A stretch of DNA of 64,000 nt from Chamaelirium japonicum (Eukaryota > Streptophyta > Magnoliopsida > Liliales > Melanthiaceae), in contig OX393552.1 in NCBI GenBank assembly GCA_947650365.1, positions 24,525,444 to 24,589,443 of the forward strand, in the 5' to 3' direction. Below are positions 25,823 to 40,679 of the stretch, piece after piece (position 1 is the first letter of the stretch; each line of letters begins with the position of its first letter). The translations under genes and the position numbers were made by a program. The notes under the pieces are model-generated. The model worked only from the letters and a program-made list of their open reading frames with translations. It did no database searches and was not told the origin of the DNA.

Positions 25823-28800
25823 GAGAGAAGAAAGGAAAAAAAATAATAATAATAAAATAAAAAAAAAATTAAAACCCAAACCTCACCCTCTCAGCTGACC
25901 CACCCCCAAACCCGACCCGACCCTTCTCTCTCTCTCTCTCTCTTTCTCTCTCCCTCTCTTCTCCCCTATCTCTCCGATCTCTCCCTCTTCTCTCCGATCT
26001 CCCTCCATCTCTCTCTCGGACTCCCTTCCTCTCTCTCGGATTCGCCTCCCACTCGATCCGACCCGATCCTCCCCCCGAAACGCCGCCCGAGCCGCCCCTT
26101 CCCTCGATCCCCACTCCGTTGACCCCCAAAATCCCGCCGGTCGCCGCCGCCCCCTACCCTGCCGCCGTCGCCCCCTAAGCCCTGGTCGTCGCCCCTCCCT
26201 TTAAGAACCCAACCCTCACCCCTTTCCCTCAATCCCAGCCTTAAACCCAGACCCGACCTCCCCCCTCTCTCTTCCCTCATCCGATCGCAACCCCAACCAC
26301 CCGATCTCAACCCCGATCTCTCCCCAACGACCCCAGCAAAACCCCCCTCAACCATCTCTCTCTTGATCTATCCTTCTCGCATCCGATCTCTCTCATTTCC
26401 TCTCTCTTGTTGTGGTGTTGGGCGCGATTAGCACCATAGAAGAGCGGCCGACCGGAGAAGAGAAATAGGCCAGAGCAAAAAAAAAAAACGGGGAAGTGCA
26501 GTCGAAGCCGACGACCCCATCGACCAGGTCAGCCGCCCCTCCTCTCCCCTTTCTCTCTTTTCCGGTGGTTCTGCTGAAGACCGACCCCAACCCTTAGCCC
26601 TGTGGTTTGCCTTCGAGGCGACCATGGCAGTCGACCTTGCCACTGGCGAGGCTCGACTCAGCCAGGCCAGACCTAACCGGTCACCCAACCACCTGCCCTA
26701 CCAGTGTGGACCCGCTCACTTTGTTACACTTGCCTCGCTACGATGACTACCAGCGGCTTGGCCGTCGATGACCGACAACAGATGATGCCAATCGACCACC
26801 GGCCACCAGGTGTAGGCCAAAACCCCTGTTTGCCTTATTGTGTTCCCGCTGCAATGGTTGTTGGCCATGTAGTCGGCGATGCCCGGCCTCCATCGACCCC
26901 TCCATCTCTTTTTCCTATTTGGTATTGTGGGTCCGACCAGTTGACCCTTGTGCTGCCCCCTTGGTTGCCTTGGGCACGACCACCGACTGTGCACCTGACG
27001 TTAGCCAAATCCTTCAAGCCCTGCCATGAGTCGAGAACTCTTTTAGGGCGTCGAGCCCGATCCCTCGAGGTCGAGTAGTTCTTTTGTATTTTATTAATAA
27101 TTGTTTTAATTCATTGTCGGTATGGTCTTGACCATGCTAGGCTATATTATCGTGCCTTGCTAATTGGTGTTGTGCATCAGCTATTGTCAATCGGCTCCGG
27201 CCATGGATTCAATTCTTAGTATTGCACTATCTTGTTTTGGTGTGAAGCCATTGTTGCATTACGCACAGTACCATCGAGACATAAAAGTAATCGCATCGAC
27301 CTACATGCCTAGGGATCGATGATGATGGCCTCTATACCCTTTTGCCAAACCTTGCCGACCCCAGGATCCGATCGGGTAAGGCGTAATAGTTGTCTTCAAT
27401 CCGAGCTCAGGCTCGTGCGGTTTGCTAAATCATTGCAGTAACAACCATCGTGTCCACACCTAAACCCGAGGGTATCTTGGGCAGATGACAAACCAAACCC
27501 TTGACCCTTTTCGGAACCCCACTATAGATATATTTGTTTAAGTGGGTAACTAGTAATGTATGGAGATGTGCAATTTGTCAGACCTTGACCGTGATGGTCC
27601 GTTAGACATGGAGCGAATTGGACAATCAGAAGTATACAAATACATCTCGCAAAATCTAAGGCAAGTATTCACTTGCTCTGAGGCTATTTTCAAATTATGT
27701 TTTTATATCATTAGTTTGTGATTTTTCATAAATGATTCTCGTATATTGTGTAATACTAATATTGGTTAATAGTAGACTAGGGTGGTATGTTGCCTTTGAT
27801 ATTGTTAATTTAGAATAGTATGGTGTGGTTCTGAGTAGCACCCTGTAAGAGACTCATACTTGGTAGATAATTGAAAATGATCAGATATTGTACTTCTATA
27901 GCATCTGACCGATGATTAGGTATTGTGACACATACCATTGACACCCGTTGCAATTTACGTATATACATATTATGAGTAGAAAAAAATATATAATATTTGT
28001 TAGAAGTTGGCAAACCAATAGCATAGTACGAGTTAATGAATATTTCTTATTTGGATCTCACAAGGTATTTCTTATTAGTTACATTATTGCCCTTTTTATT
28101 CTTATCATCAAAAACCTTGTTTCTTATAAAGACACCCTCGCACACACTCACCCCCTTAGAGCGGGGGTTTACTTGCCAGTCAGTGGTTTGGATTGACCCC
28201 GTTTGGGGCTCTACTTTTTCCACGAGTAGGCTCTTCTGCAGGTTCGGAGACTCAGGGGTACCCGCAGCACGAGGCCAGCGGCGGAGTTAGGAGGGTGGTA
28301 AAGTTTTAGGTTTTAGTATGTCTTGTAGTAGTCCCTTTTCTTCCTGGCATTGTAATAGAATTAGATTCGATAAGAATTATTTAGCTTAGTGTATGTTTTA
28401 TTTCTGGCAATGATACAGCTGTATTCTTTTTAGGTAGGCCTCTCCTCAAGGCTCCAAGCCTAGATAGCTCACTATGAAAATATAAGTTGTAAAGTGAACT
28501 GATTGAATAGCCCATTAGATAGAATATGTGAACCAGTGCCCGAGTGCCAGAGAGTGGGTGAGGCTACTCGGCTCGCCGTCAGAGGCTTGAGCCTCGTACT
28601 CCCTTAAGAGGGACTTCTGTCAGCATGTGGGGCACCGGCAGGCCGCACATGCTGAGAGGATAGCCCGGTTGAGAGTCGAGCGTGATCATCTCACTGTCGA
28701 CAAAATTGTATCTCTATAGATCAAAAAAAAATATTTTCATAAAAAGTATGTTTTAAAATATTTTTTTTGAGAGAGTAGAAGCCCTGTGAGAAACCCTAAT

Positions 28801-28889
28801 TGGAGTAGACAATTGACCAAACCCTAAAACCCTTGGTTTTTTCTCACCTCACACCTCAGGGATCGGTTTCACATTTCTGGGGCGTGACA
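25400..28889 (+). repeat. 5' LTR of the gag-only Ty3 element
   Basis: About 3490 bp, TG..CA. It includes a (TA)n array at 25,746-25,818, a CT-rich block (25,920-26,420), an open but untypical frame of 124 codons (26,704-27,078) that is also in the other LTR, and a tgacccc..ttttccacgag block near 28,200. It matches 33,765-37,279 with few differences. Confidence 0.92.
25746..25818. repeat. (TA)n microsatellite in the 5' LTR
   Basis: About 73 bp here; the same array in the 3' LTR (34,127-34,249) is about 123 bp. Confidence 0.95.
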
Positions 28890-28891
28890 GC

Positions 28892-28903
28892 TAGTATCAG
28901 AGC
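28892..28903 (+). promoter_or_regulatory. Primer-binding site (initiator-Met tRNA)
   Basis: tagtatcagagc, two bases after the LTR, is one change from TGGTATCAGAGC, the usual initiator-Met primer site. Confidence 0.75.
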
Positions 28904-28990
28904 CTAGGGATATGATTCTAGGGACTTAGATTATAGGAGTCAAAGTTTAGGTCTGGAAGTAGTTTTCTAATGTAGATAGTGGTTTTGCAG

Positions 28991-29958
28991 ATGGCGGGTA
29001 CTAGAAGCGGCAACGGAGCGGGGTCGTCCTCTAAGCCTGACGGCACAATAAGTATGATAGAGATGCTCCGGAGGATGACCACCGTGGTCCAGCAACAGCA
29101 GGCTACTGTTACCCAGCAGCAGAAAGCTGCTCAGCAGCAGGTCGAGCTAGCTCAAGCTGCCTTTGCCCAGGCCCAGGCTCGTCAGCAGGCCGAGGGCGAG
29201 CGGCAAGGGAAATTATTGAAAGACTTTAAGGCGATGGGACCACCGAGCTTCAAGGGTGAGCCAGACCCGTTAAAGGCGATCGATGGTTCCAGCAGGTTGA
29301 AAAGATACTTAACGCATTGGGCATCACCGACGATAGGAGAGTCACTTTCACTTCATACCAGTTCGAGGCTGAGGCTGACTTCTGGTGGCAGACAGTCTAG
29401 CATACCAGAGCTGCAGATCGAGGAGGGATCGCCTGGTAGGAGTTCGAGGAACTCTTTCGAAAGAAGTACTTTCCGGTTATCGTGTAGTACCGAATGGAGA
29501 TGGAGTTCTTAGACCTTAACCAGGGGTCTCGTATTGTGGCACAGTATGAGGCCAAGTTTTTGAAGCTTTCTAGATATGCCCTGCACCAAGTAGCAACTGA
29601 TGTCCGAAAGGCCAGACATTTTGAGCATGGCCTAAAGCCGGAGATCAGAGGAAAACTTTCTGCATTCTTAGGTCAGTCTTATGAAGAGGTGGTTAATCGA
29701 GCATTGGCGGTAGAGTACGAAATAGAGGAATCTGGGAGATTCTTAGAAGGGCATCAGAAAAAGCACTGCAATAAGTGACAAAAGACTTCAACCAAACCTC
29801 AAGTTGATATTGAAGGAGGAAAAGGTCAGGAGCAGCTAGTATGTCATAACTGCAGACGAGAGGGCCATGTTCGAAAGGAATACCCGTTGAAGGGGGTATG
29901 CTACAACTGTGGCCAGAGTGGCCACAAGAAGAGAGAGTGTCCTTCTTTACGAACTTAA
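28991..29958 (+). pseudogene. gag of the gag-only Ty3 element (decayed)
   Basis: The start ATGGCGGGTACTAGAAGC is followed by a Gln-rich coiled stretch (QQQQATVTQQQ) and then FKAMGPPSFKGEPDPLKA. A one-base loss near 29,277 shifts the frame; it resumes with DRWFQQVEKILNALG, FEAEADFWWQTV and a TAG at about 29,397. The rest of the capsid domain follows (FLDLNQGSRIVAQYEAKF, LSRYALHQVATDVRKA). A TGA lies at 29,776. Two CCHC knuckles close it: CHNCRREGHVRKEYP, whose last Cys is now Tyr, and CYNCGQSGHKKRECP. It stops at 29,956-29,958 with no pol after it. As read now it cannot give full-length Gag. Confidence 0.9.
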
Positions 29959-31065
29959 TATAATAATCAATCATGTAGGTTTCCTTTTGTATTTTAGTGA
30001 TAATATGGTTGAGTTAAGTTTTTATGTAGCTATAGCAAGAGAATTTTTTTTATTTGGTAGGTGTTAGACCTTTATGTGGTTGTGTGCGTCGTGCATCTGA
30101 ACGGGGTAACCTTGAGGAGTTATTTTGAGAACAAATTATGGGATGAGATCCAAATGAATACTGATATCTCAAGTGGGTGACAAGATACATAGCTTCTCTT
30201 CAGAGAATTTGGTGGGGCTTTGTTCCTGCTCGGGACTTTGGCGGTTAGGGTTGCACTGTCCGGAATCGGGACTTTGACAGTTATACTGAGCAGATAATAG
30301 TGGCAATGATCGTTGGACCTAATAGTTTTTCATATAAGTGGATGACCCTTGAGTAATCATAGTGAGAGAATTACTTTTTCCTATATCACTATAGAAAGAA
30401 AATTTGGATTCTTTAGTAGAAGAGTATTGTTAAAGACAATCTTGGAGTAAGTTTGGAGTCTTCTAATAAAGTTTTATTTGAATTTGCTATTTAGCAAGCT
30501 AATCAAGGACTAGAGGTTGAATTTACAACGGTTAATTGGGGGATATATGTTGTATATGGCTAGTAGGATACAGACCCTTGATGGCTTATCTAACCTAGTT
30601 GTAGGGATTATCTTTCTATTGATTTCCATCGACCTTTAGTATTAGAGACTTAGCTGGTGTTTAGGATTCCTTGATTTCCATTGACATTAGTACTAGAGAC
30701 TTAGATGGTGTTTAGGATTCCATGTTTTCAGTTGACCTTTAGTACTAAAAACCTATTCGGTGTTTTAGGATTGTCTATTACTTTCTCCTTGCTAAATTTC
30801 TTCGATCCACATGAGTCGTTCTTGATTGGTATTTATAGTATGTATGCTCTTGGATCCCTCGGGTAATGATGCAGACCCTTGAAAATAATGGTTTCAAAGA
30901 GATCACCAGGGGGTGGAATGTGGTGGTTAGAATTCTCATGGTTAGCAGATTATCCAATGTCTTGATAAAGACTCTCATAATAAGATACGCACTATTCCTT
31001 GGGAACTTTGGCGGTGGGGTGTGACTGTCCGGTAGATGACATAGTAAGGCTACGCACTTTCTCTT
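29959..31065. other. Non-coding interior of the gag-only element
   Basis: No pol domain in any frame. Two near-copies of a short block (tgatttccattgacc..agtactagagacttag..ggtgtttaggatt) occur at about 30,615-30,780. Confidence 0.6.
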
Positions 31066-31445
31066 CGGAGAATTTGGCGGATACATACGCACTGACTCTT
31101 CGGAGGCTTTGGCGGTTACGCACTTTCTCTTCGGAGGATTTGGCGGATATATACGCACCCACTCTTCGTAGGCTTTAGCGGCTATGCACTTTCTCTTCGG
31201 AGGATTTGGCAGATATATACGCACTGACTCTTCGGAGGCTTTGGCGGCTACGCACTTTCTCTTCGGAGGATTTGGCGGATACATACGCACTGACTCTTCG
31301 GAGGCTTTGGCGGCTACGCACTTTCTCTTCGGAGGATTTGGCGAATACATACGCACTGACTCTTCGGAGGCTTTGGCGGCTATGCACTTTTTCTTCGGAG
31401 GATTTGGCGGATATATATGTACTGACTCTTCGGAGGCTTTGGACA
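31066..31445. repeat. 66-bp tandem array in the gag-only element
   Basis: Units alternate tctcttcggaggatttggcg and actgactcttcggaggcttt about 33 bp apart, giving a 66-bp higher unit repeated between five and six times. Because 66 is a multiple of three, frames stay open on both strands and yield 22-residue repeats. There is no sign that these are translated. Confidence 0.92.
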
Positions 31446-32849
31446 TTGGTTACACAGTTCCGGTTGAGACTCACGGGAAAACGTACACTGGTCTGATGAC
31501 AGTGACGTTAAGATGGATTTGCGATAATTGAGTATAAGAAGGATGTTAGTGATAATTCTAGGGAATTTTCATTTTATATATATGAAATTTGGGAATGCTT
31601 TATCAGTTAGGATCTTAATAGTAGTCCTTGTTTAGCCGTTTCATCCTATCTTATTTCTAGTTGCTTACTAATTCTAGGGAATTTTTATCGCTTCAGTTTC
31701 ATCTGACTGACTTTCATTGGTACTCAGTAGGTTCAGGTTTGTACTAGTTAGCTATTAGATTTCTAATAGGTTGCTTCTTCAAATTAGAGTTGTTTTAGTC
31801 TAGAACTAACCACCCAACTGAGTAGTGTGTATTATATCGTATCCTAATGTTCAGCTCTCTTTTGTCATTAGGTTAATTATTACCTTATTTCATTGTTCTC
31901 TACTCAGATAGTAAGTTTCTTTCTTTACCTGATTAGTGGACCATGGTATACCCTTTAGAAGGTTTCCGAGTCATGCCATAATAGCATCATTGGGAGTGTA
32001 GGTGTTATGAGTTTCAATAAATATATCTGCTTTCGATTCAACGTTATTCCCTCCTTACTCTCGGGGGGTATGTAACTTAGTTATGTTATCTTGGATATAG
32101 TATTCTCTAAGCCATGTAGTAGTAATTGTATAAGTAATAGAAGCTTTTGTTCTAGAAGGGAATCAAAAAAAAATAATGTTGAGTCATTTACTTCGTAACG
32201 TTATTTAGGAATGTGTATTTAAACATATATGTATGGGCGCATATGTGTAGTATACATCCCTACGATTATAGTTTTGATACTAAAAGTATAAGATTATATA
32301 TGGGTGTATGTGTGGGGGAAAATCTTCGTGCCGACCCGAAGACCTCGCCTCACCAGTCAATTGAGGTTTGGAGTAGAAGAGATCACTGCTTGATCTATTG
32401 ATTGAAGTCGTTACTTTCGATATGCAAACAGAGAGAGATGCAATCAGAAATTTGACACTAGAGATGTGATTTCGGAGTTCAGCCGAAGCCTACGTCTCCG
32501 TGCTATAGGGAGCAACCCGAATTTACTAACACTTATATCGAAGTGATCTCGACAAGTCGAGTATCACTGAAAACACTCTGATCTCTTCGAAAGAGAGAAG
32601 AAGATCAAAGAAGGGTGGAAGATGGGAAACTTAGAAATTCCAGAGCTCTGGATTCTGAAAACCAGATCTCAGAGTGGAAATCAGAAATCTCGGATCCCTC
32701 TACATTCGAAGGCTCTACTATTTATAGAATTTCTGGGGAGGATTTCCTGGGTAAATGGCGGTCTCTACTGCCACATCTGGGGATCCTCCAGGTAAAGCTG
32801 GTGGACCCCGCTACCGTCTCCTGTGGGATTCCACAGGCTATTGGGCCCA
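31446..32849. other. Non-coding interior of the gag-only element
   Basis: Mostly AT-rich. The part from about 32,315 is more mixed and could be a separate old insert (aaaatcttcgtgccgacccg onwards), but no ends were found. Nothing coding was recognised. Confidence 0.4.
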
Positions 32850-33215
32850 CCATGCAGGGCTGGTGGGTTCCGCGATAGTCTTCGTGGGCCCACCAGGCAG
32901 GGCCGGTGGGTCCCGCTGTAGTCTTCGGGGGCCCACCAGGCAGGGCCGGTGGGTCCCGCTGTAGTCTTCGGGGGCCCACCAGGCAGGGCCGGTGGGTCCC
33001 GCTGTAGTCTTCGGGGGCCCACCAGGCAGGGCCGGTGGGTCCCGCTGTAGTCTTCGGGGGCCCACCAAGCAGGGCCGGTGGGTCCTGCTGTAGTCTTCGG
33101 GGGCCCACCAAGCAGGGCTGGTGGGTCCCGCTGTAGTCTTCGGGGGCCCACCAGGCAGGGCCGGTGGGTCCCGCTGTAGTCTTCGGGGGCCCACCAGGCA
33201 GGGCCGGTGGGTCGC
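32850..33215. repeat. 43-bp GC-rich tandem array
   Basis: The unit gtcttcgggggcccaccagg followed by cagggccggtgggtcccgct and gta repeats every 43 bp, about eight times, with few changes. Three units make 129 bp, so all three frames read the same 43-residue cycle, which explains the long open frames here. Confidence 0.93.
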
Positions 33216-33764
33216 GCTTTTTGCAGACTTCTTGCCAAAATTTGCACCCACAGTATGGGCACCCATATATATGAATATACTTTTATTATCAATATTATCA
33301 ATTGAGTGCAGTCTAAGTTTCTGAATTTATGAATTTTAGTAATTGCCCTACCGAGGTGGACACCCCTCGGCAGAACTGATAAGGGGGATGCCCCTTATCT
33401 AGGCAGGGTTAATAATCAAAACTCATGATTTGGTTTAGTCCGTAATGATAAGAATGGAAAATGAAAGTCAAAACTCGTATTCGCGATGCGAGAATTTGGA
33501 TGTTCACTTCCATCCTAATAATTACGTAACTCGTTTATTATAAGTTAAATTAGTAGTCATACAAGTGTCAGTCTTCCTTCTTGGTATGATTGGTGTAGTG
33601 ATTTAGCTTTTTGTTGTCGGTATTAGTAAGGATCTTCACGCCGGCCGTAATATCTATTTCGATGTTTTTATCCTTCTTCACTTCGGTAGAAAAGATTGAT
33701 GGTTATGCATCCTTAGTTTTAGGGGTTAATTTTCGGGACGAAAATTCTATTAAGGTGGGTGGGA
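33216..33764 (+). other. 3' interior and polypurine tract of the gag-only element
   Basis: Non-coding. It ends with ttttcgggacgaaaattcta then taaggtgggtggga, the polypurine tract that primes plus-strand synthesis, directly before the LTR at 33,765. Confidence 0.75.
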
Positions 33765-37279
<3,515 letters not shown>

Positions 37280-38600
37280 TCACTAAAGAAGAAGCCCCTG
37301 TCGGGATCCCAGCTCAGGCCAACGCAGTGCACATCCTCAAAATTAAAGAGCAAGACTGGAGGCAACCCTTTGTGGATTACCTCGTCCATGGTAAACTCCT
37401 GATGTTCCAAAGTACAAGATCGACATTCGTCGGCGGTCTCTGAAGTTCTACCACTTCAACAATGAGCTGTACCGTTGAAGTTACGATAGCACAATCCTGA
37501 GGTGCCTTGCAAAGAAAGAGGCAGAAGTAGCACTGAAAGAAGTACATGCTGGAATCTGTGGCTCGCACCAGTCCGGTCCAAAGCTCCACTTTCGCTTCAG
37601 GAGGATGGGCTATTACTGGCCCACCATGATTAAAGACAGCTTGGAGTTTGCGAAGAAATATCACGCTTGCCAGCTACACGGAGATTACATCCGTCAATCA
37701 CCATAGCCTTTGCACCCAACAATCGTGTCGTGGCCCTTCGACGGATGGGGACTCGACATCGTCGGTCCCCTGCCCAAATCATCCAAACAATATCTTTATA
37801 TCCTGGCAGCAACGGACTACTTCTCTAAATAGGCTAAAGCAATACCTCTACGGGAAGTTACAAGACACTCCGTCATTAGTTTCATCCAGAATGACATCAT
37901 CTTCCGATACGGAATCCCTCGTTACATCGTAACGGACAACGAAAACCAATTCAAAAATATTGCTGTCAGTCAGTTCTGCACCAAGTATGATATCAAGCAG
38001 AAATGCTCAACAATGTACAACGCTCCGGCCAACGGTCTGGTAGAGGCCTTCAACAAGACTCTTAGCAAGCTGCTGGAGAAAACTGTCTCGAAGACAAAGA
38101 AGGACTGGCACGAACACATGGACGAAGCACTATGGGCCTATCGCACGTCCTTTCGCACTCCAACGCAAGCAACTCCATACTCCCTCGTCTATGGGGTGGA
38201 ACCTATTCTTCCGCTCGAGCTCCAGATCCTATTGCTCAGGATAGCGATCCAAGAAGGCCTCACCAGCGACGACAACGCCCAGCTCCGCTTAGTAGAATTA
38301 GAAGCCCTGGATGAAAGGCGCCTCGAAGCTCAGCAACGTCTAGAGTGTTATCAGGCCAGATTGACTCGCGCCTTCAACAAGAAGATCTACCCTCGATCCT
38401 TCCAAACAGGAGAACTGGTGCTGGCAGTTAAACGCTCCATCATTCTCTTGCATCGAGGAGGGAAGAAGTTCAACGCCAAATGGGATGGACTGCACTCCGT
38501 CAATGACGTATACTCCAACGGCGCTTACCTCCTCACCACGTCAGAAGGGCTCACACTCGGCCCTATCAACGGCAAGTACCTTAAAATGTACTATGCCTAA
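37280..38600 (+). pseudogene. Tat element integrase, continued after the insertion (decayed)
   Basis: The first five bases, tcact, are the duplicated target. The frame then gives TKEEAPVGIPAQANAVHILK, and the zinc-binding domain follows (HAGICGSHQSGPK, then CQLHG). Core motifs are LDIVGPLPKSSKQY, IVTDNENQFKN (usually TDNGTQF) and NGLVEAFNKTL, the D, D and E of the catalytic triad. A long open frame from 38,013 carries the C-terminal part (WAYRTSFRTPTQATPYSLVY, then GELVLAVKRS) to the stop at 38,598-38,600. Stops at about 37,476, 37,706 and 37,831 and a frameshift upstream break it. Integrase would insert the cDNA into chromosomes. Confidence 0.9.
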
Positions 38601-38881
38601 AGCAAGACCACACTCCTTGCAAAAAAAAAGGGAATAAACAAACTATGTGCGACTTGATCCCTCTCAGTAGGGTACATAGGCAACCTATAAAGGTTCAGTC
38701 CAGACAAAAAAAGAAACACCCTAACATCGTCTAAGAAGGCCGTCCCAACGAAGAACGAGTGCAGATCCACAAATCCAGTCAGTAAATCAAAAGATGACAA
38801 GAAAGTCAAAGTCCTTGAGGCGCTGAAGCAGCTCGCCTCCCGCGGCCTACACGCGCTGCAACCCCAGGGGTAGAGAAGCCG
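38601..38881 (+). other. Tat element sequence after integrase
   Basis: It includes cagtagggtacataggcaac, a block commonly found just after pol in Tat and Athila elements. No coding domain. Confidence 0.5.
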
Positions 38882-39283
38882 TCAACTTCCGACGCGTTGC
38901 CAACTATGCACGCTGCTTCGCAAGGTTCGCTCTGGCAGCCTTCTCGAACACTCCACCAGCTTCCGACACTTCATCAGCCTTTCCCGCTGTTTCGCAAGCC
39001 TTGCTCTAGAAGTCTTCCTAGTCGCTCGAGCTTTCTCTAGATGGGAATCCGAATTCTGAAGCAACGCACGAGTGGCCTCCACCTCCTTCTGCACCCAACC
39101 CAAGTTTGCAGTAGCAAGCATGAGAAACCCCTCTAATCAACGTTCCTTTTCCTCGGTCGCAGCTAAAGCCAAGGAAGTGTTCTCCAGCAAAGCCAGTGAT
39201 GAGTAATAAACCTTGCTTACTCCAAGAAGGTGCGCAGCTGCTCCGCAAATAAGGGGTCATCCGTCTTGAAATCCATCGCGATC
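38882..39283 (-). pseudogene. Antisense ORF remnant of the Tat element, coiled-coil-like
   Basis: On the minus strand MDFKTDDPLFAEQLRTFL starts near 39,276. After shifts, YYSSLALLENTSLALAATEE and then an open frame to 38,882 (NLGWVQKEVEATRALLQNSD..KARATRKTSRARLAKQRERL) are rich in Glu, Lys, Arg and Leu and look coiled-coil-forming. Extra ORFs, some antisense, between integrase and the 3' LTR are known in plant Ty3/gypsy elements of the Tat group; their function is unknown. This copy is broken by frameshifts. Confidence 0.5.
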
Positions 39284-40679
39284 ATGCAAAAAAAAAAAAA
39301 GTTCACAATAGAAACCCGAGGGGCCCACAGCCCCCTGCCAAGAGGACTGCCCGACTCACGCCACTGCGTCCCTTCGATCTCCGACCCGATCGGGGGCCGC
39401 CCGACTAAGAGCCACGTCGCTAATGCGCCTTAGCCTTCGCGCCGTACTCCCAGGGTCTATGCACCGCCCGTGCCAGCAAACCACCCCTCCGCCATACGGC
39501 GTCTACACACTACCCGTGTCGATACCGCCTGTGCCGGCCGCCTACCGCCACTCGCCCATATTGGACCTCGTGTCGCCAGCATCATGCAGCTGGCCGCTGC
39601 TCGAAACTCGTACTCGCCATTTCGCCAGAAACCCACAGCCAACACCACCGTCCACGGATCCCACCGCTGCTGCTGCTGTTCTTCGCACCCGACCGGCAGA
39701 GAAGGAGAGAGACCAAAAATAAAAAGGAAAACAGAAAAGAAAATAAAGAGAAAAAGGGAAAGGACAAAAAAAAAAAAACAAGGGCTGGGGGGCCCGCGGC
39801 CCCTCTCCCCTAATTAGAACCTAACAACAAAGAAGGGGGGACCCGCAGCCCCCCGCCTCCTTCTCCTACCTGGTCGGGGCGCCCGACCAAGCTGGAGATG
39901 CCACCGTCGCTGCGCCCCGCGCCTGACTCACGCACATCGTCGCCTTCACGCCCGACCGCCGACTGCGCCCGCGTCCGCGCCCCGGCCTCCGACCTGCACC
40001 CGTGCCCCACGCCACCTGCGTGTACCCCCGTGCGCCCGCCGCTCGGCCTCTGCACCACAGTGCCTGTACACCCACCGCCCGGCCTCCGTGCCACAGTGCC
40101 CGCGCTTGTCTCTCGGCCTCCGCACCGCAGTGCCCCACATCGCCACTGCAGCCCGCACCCGACTGTCGCCGCCCGTGCGTCGCTTTCGGCCTCGGCACGC
40201 ACCGCAGCCAGCCGCCGTTGCCTCCATGAACCAGAGGCAGAAGAAGAAGAAAGAGAGAAGAAAAAAGAAAAAGAAAAGGAAAAGGAAAAGAGAAAAGAAG
40301 AAGAAGAAGGAAGAAGAAGAAGGAAGAAGAGGAGGAAGGCGAAGGCGATCAACACCTCAGCTGTGATCCTCCATCTTCCTCACCGCGGTCATCGTCGCCC
40401 CGTCGCTTCAAGCCTGTCTTCCCAACAACTTTCAGTTTGTGCACCATCGCCACCGCCGCCGACGAAAGAGGCGACACCAAGAAGACGGAGCAAGTCACAT
40501 GCAACCCCGGGCAGCACTCTTCTGATGGTGGTCTCCAAATGCCAGCAGAGCCTTCGCAAGAGCAAGGTGTTGGATGAAAGGGGTAGTGGCCCTTAAATAA
40601 GCCACCTATCCCAACAAAGAAAGAAATCAAGGACAAGTGCTGTGTGTTTCCTTCGTACACAAGTACTTCGTGTTTCCCG
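39284..40679. other. GC-rich non-coding tail of the Tat element
   Basis: C-rich plus strand (39,330-39,700 and 39,830-40,230) alternating with A/G runs (39,710-39,790 and 40,235-40,350). Frames are Pro/Arg/Ala-rich and overlap on both strands, a composition effect. The last bases, tcccg (40,675-40,679), are the Copia target duplication. Confidence 0.5.
40675..40679. repeat. Target-site duplication of the Copia element, left copy (TCCCG)
   Basis: Identical to 50,613-50,617. Confidence 0.85.

Noticed and set aside
30778-31531. Frames of up to 222 codons with 22-residue repeats on both strands
   Set aside because: A 66-bp tandem unit is a multiple of three, so stop-free frames persist. Open on both strands and no flanking gene structure.
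31066-33215. Possible CRISPR-like arrays
   Set aside because: The units are contiguous tandem repeats with no variable spacers, in a plant retrotransposon.
32722-33324. Frames with repeats of the GPRRLQRDPPALPGGPPKT type
   Set aside because: Produced by the 43-bp array; three units cycle all frames identically. Not a protein gene.
39810-40596. Frames of 181-232 codons, Pro/Ala/Arg-rich, on both strands
   Set aside because: GC-skewed and A/G-run DNA in the tail of the Tat element. Complementary frames are equally open, and no homology is recognised.
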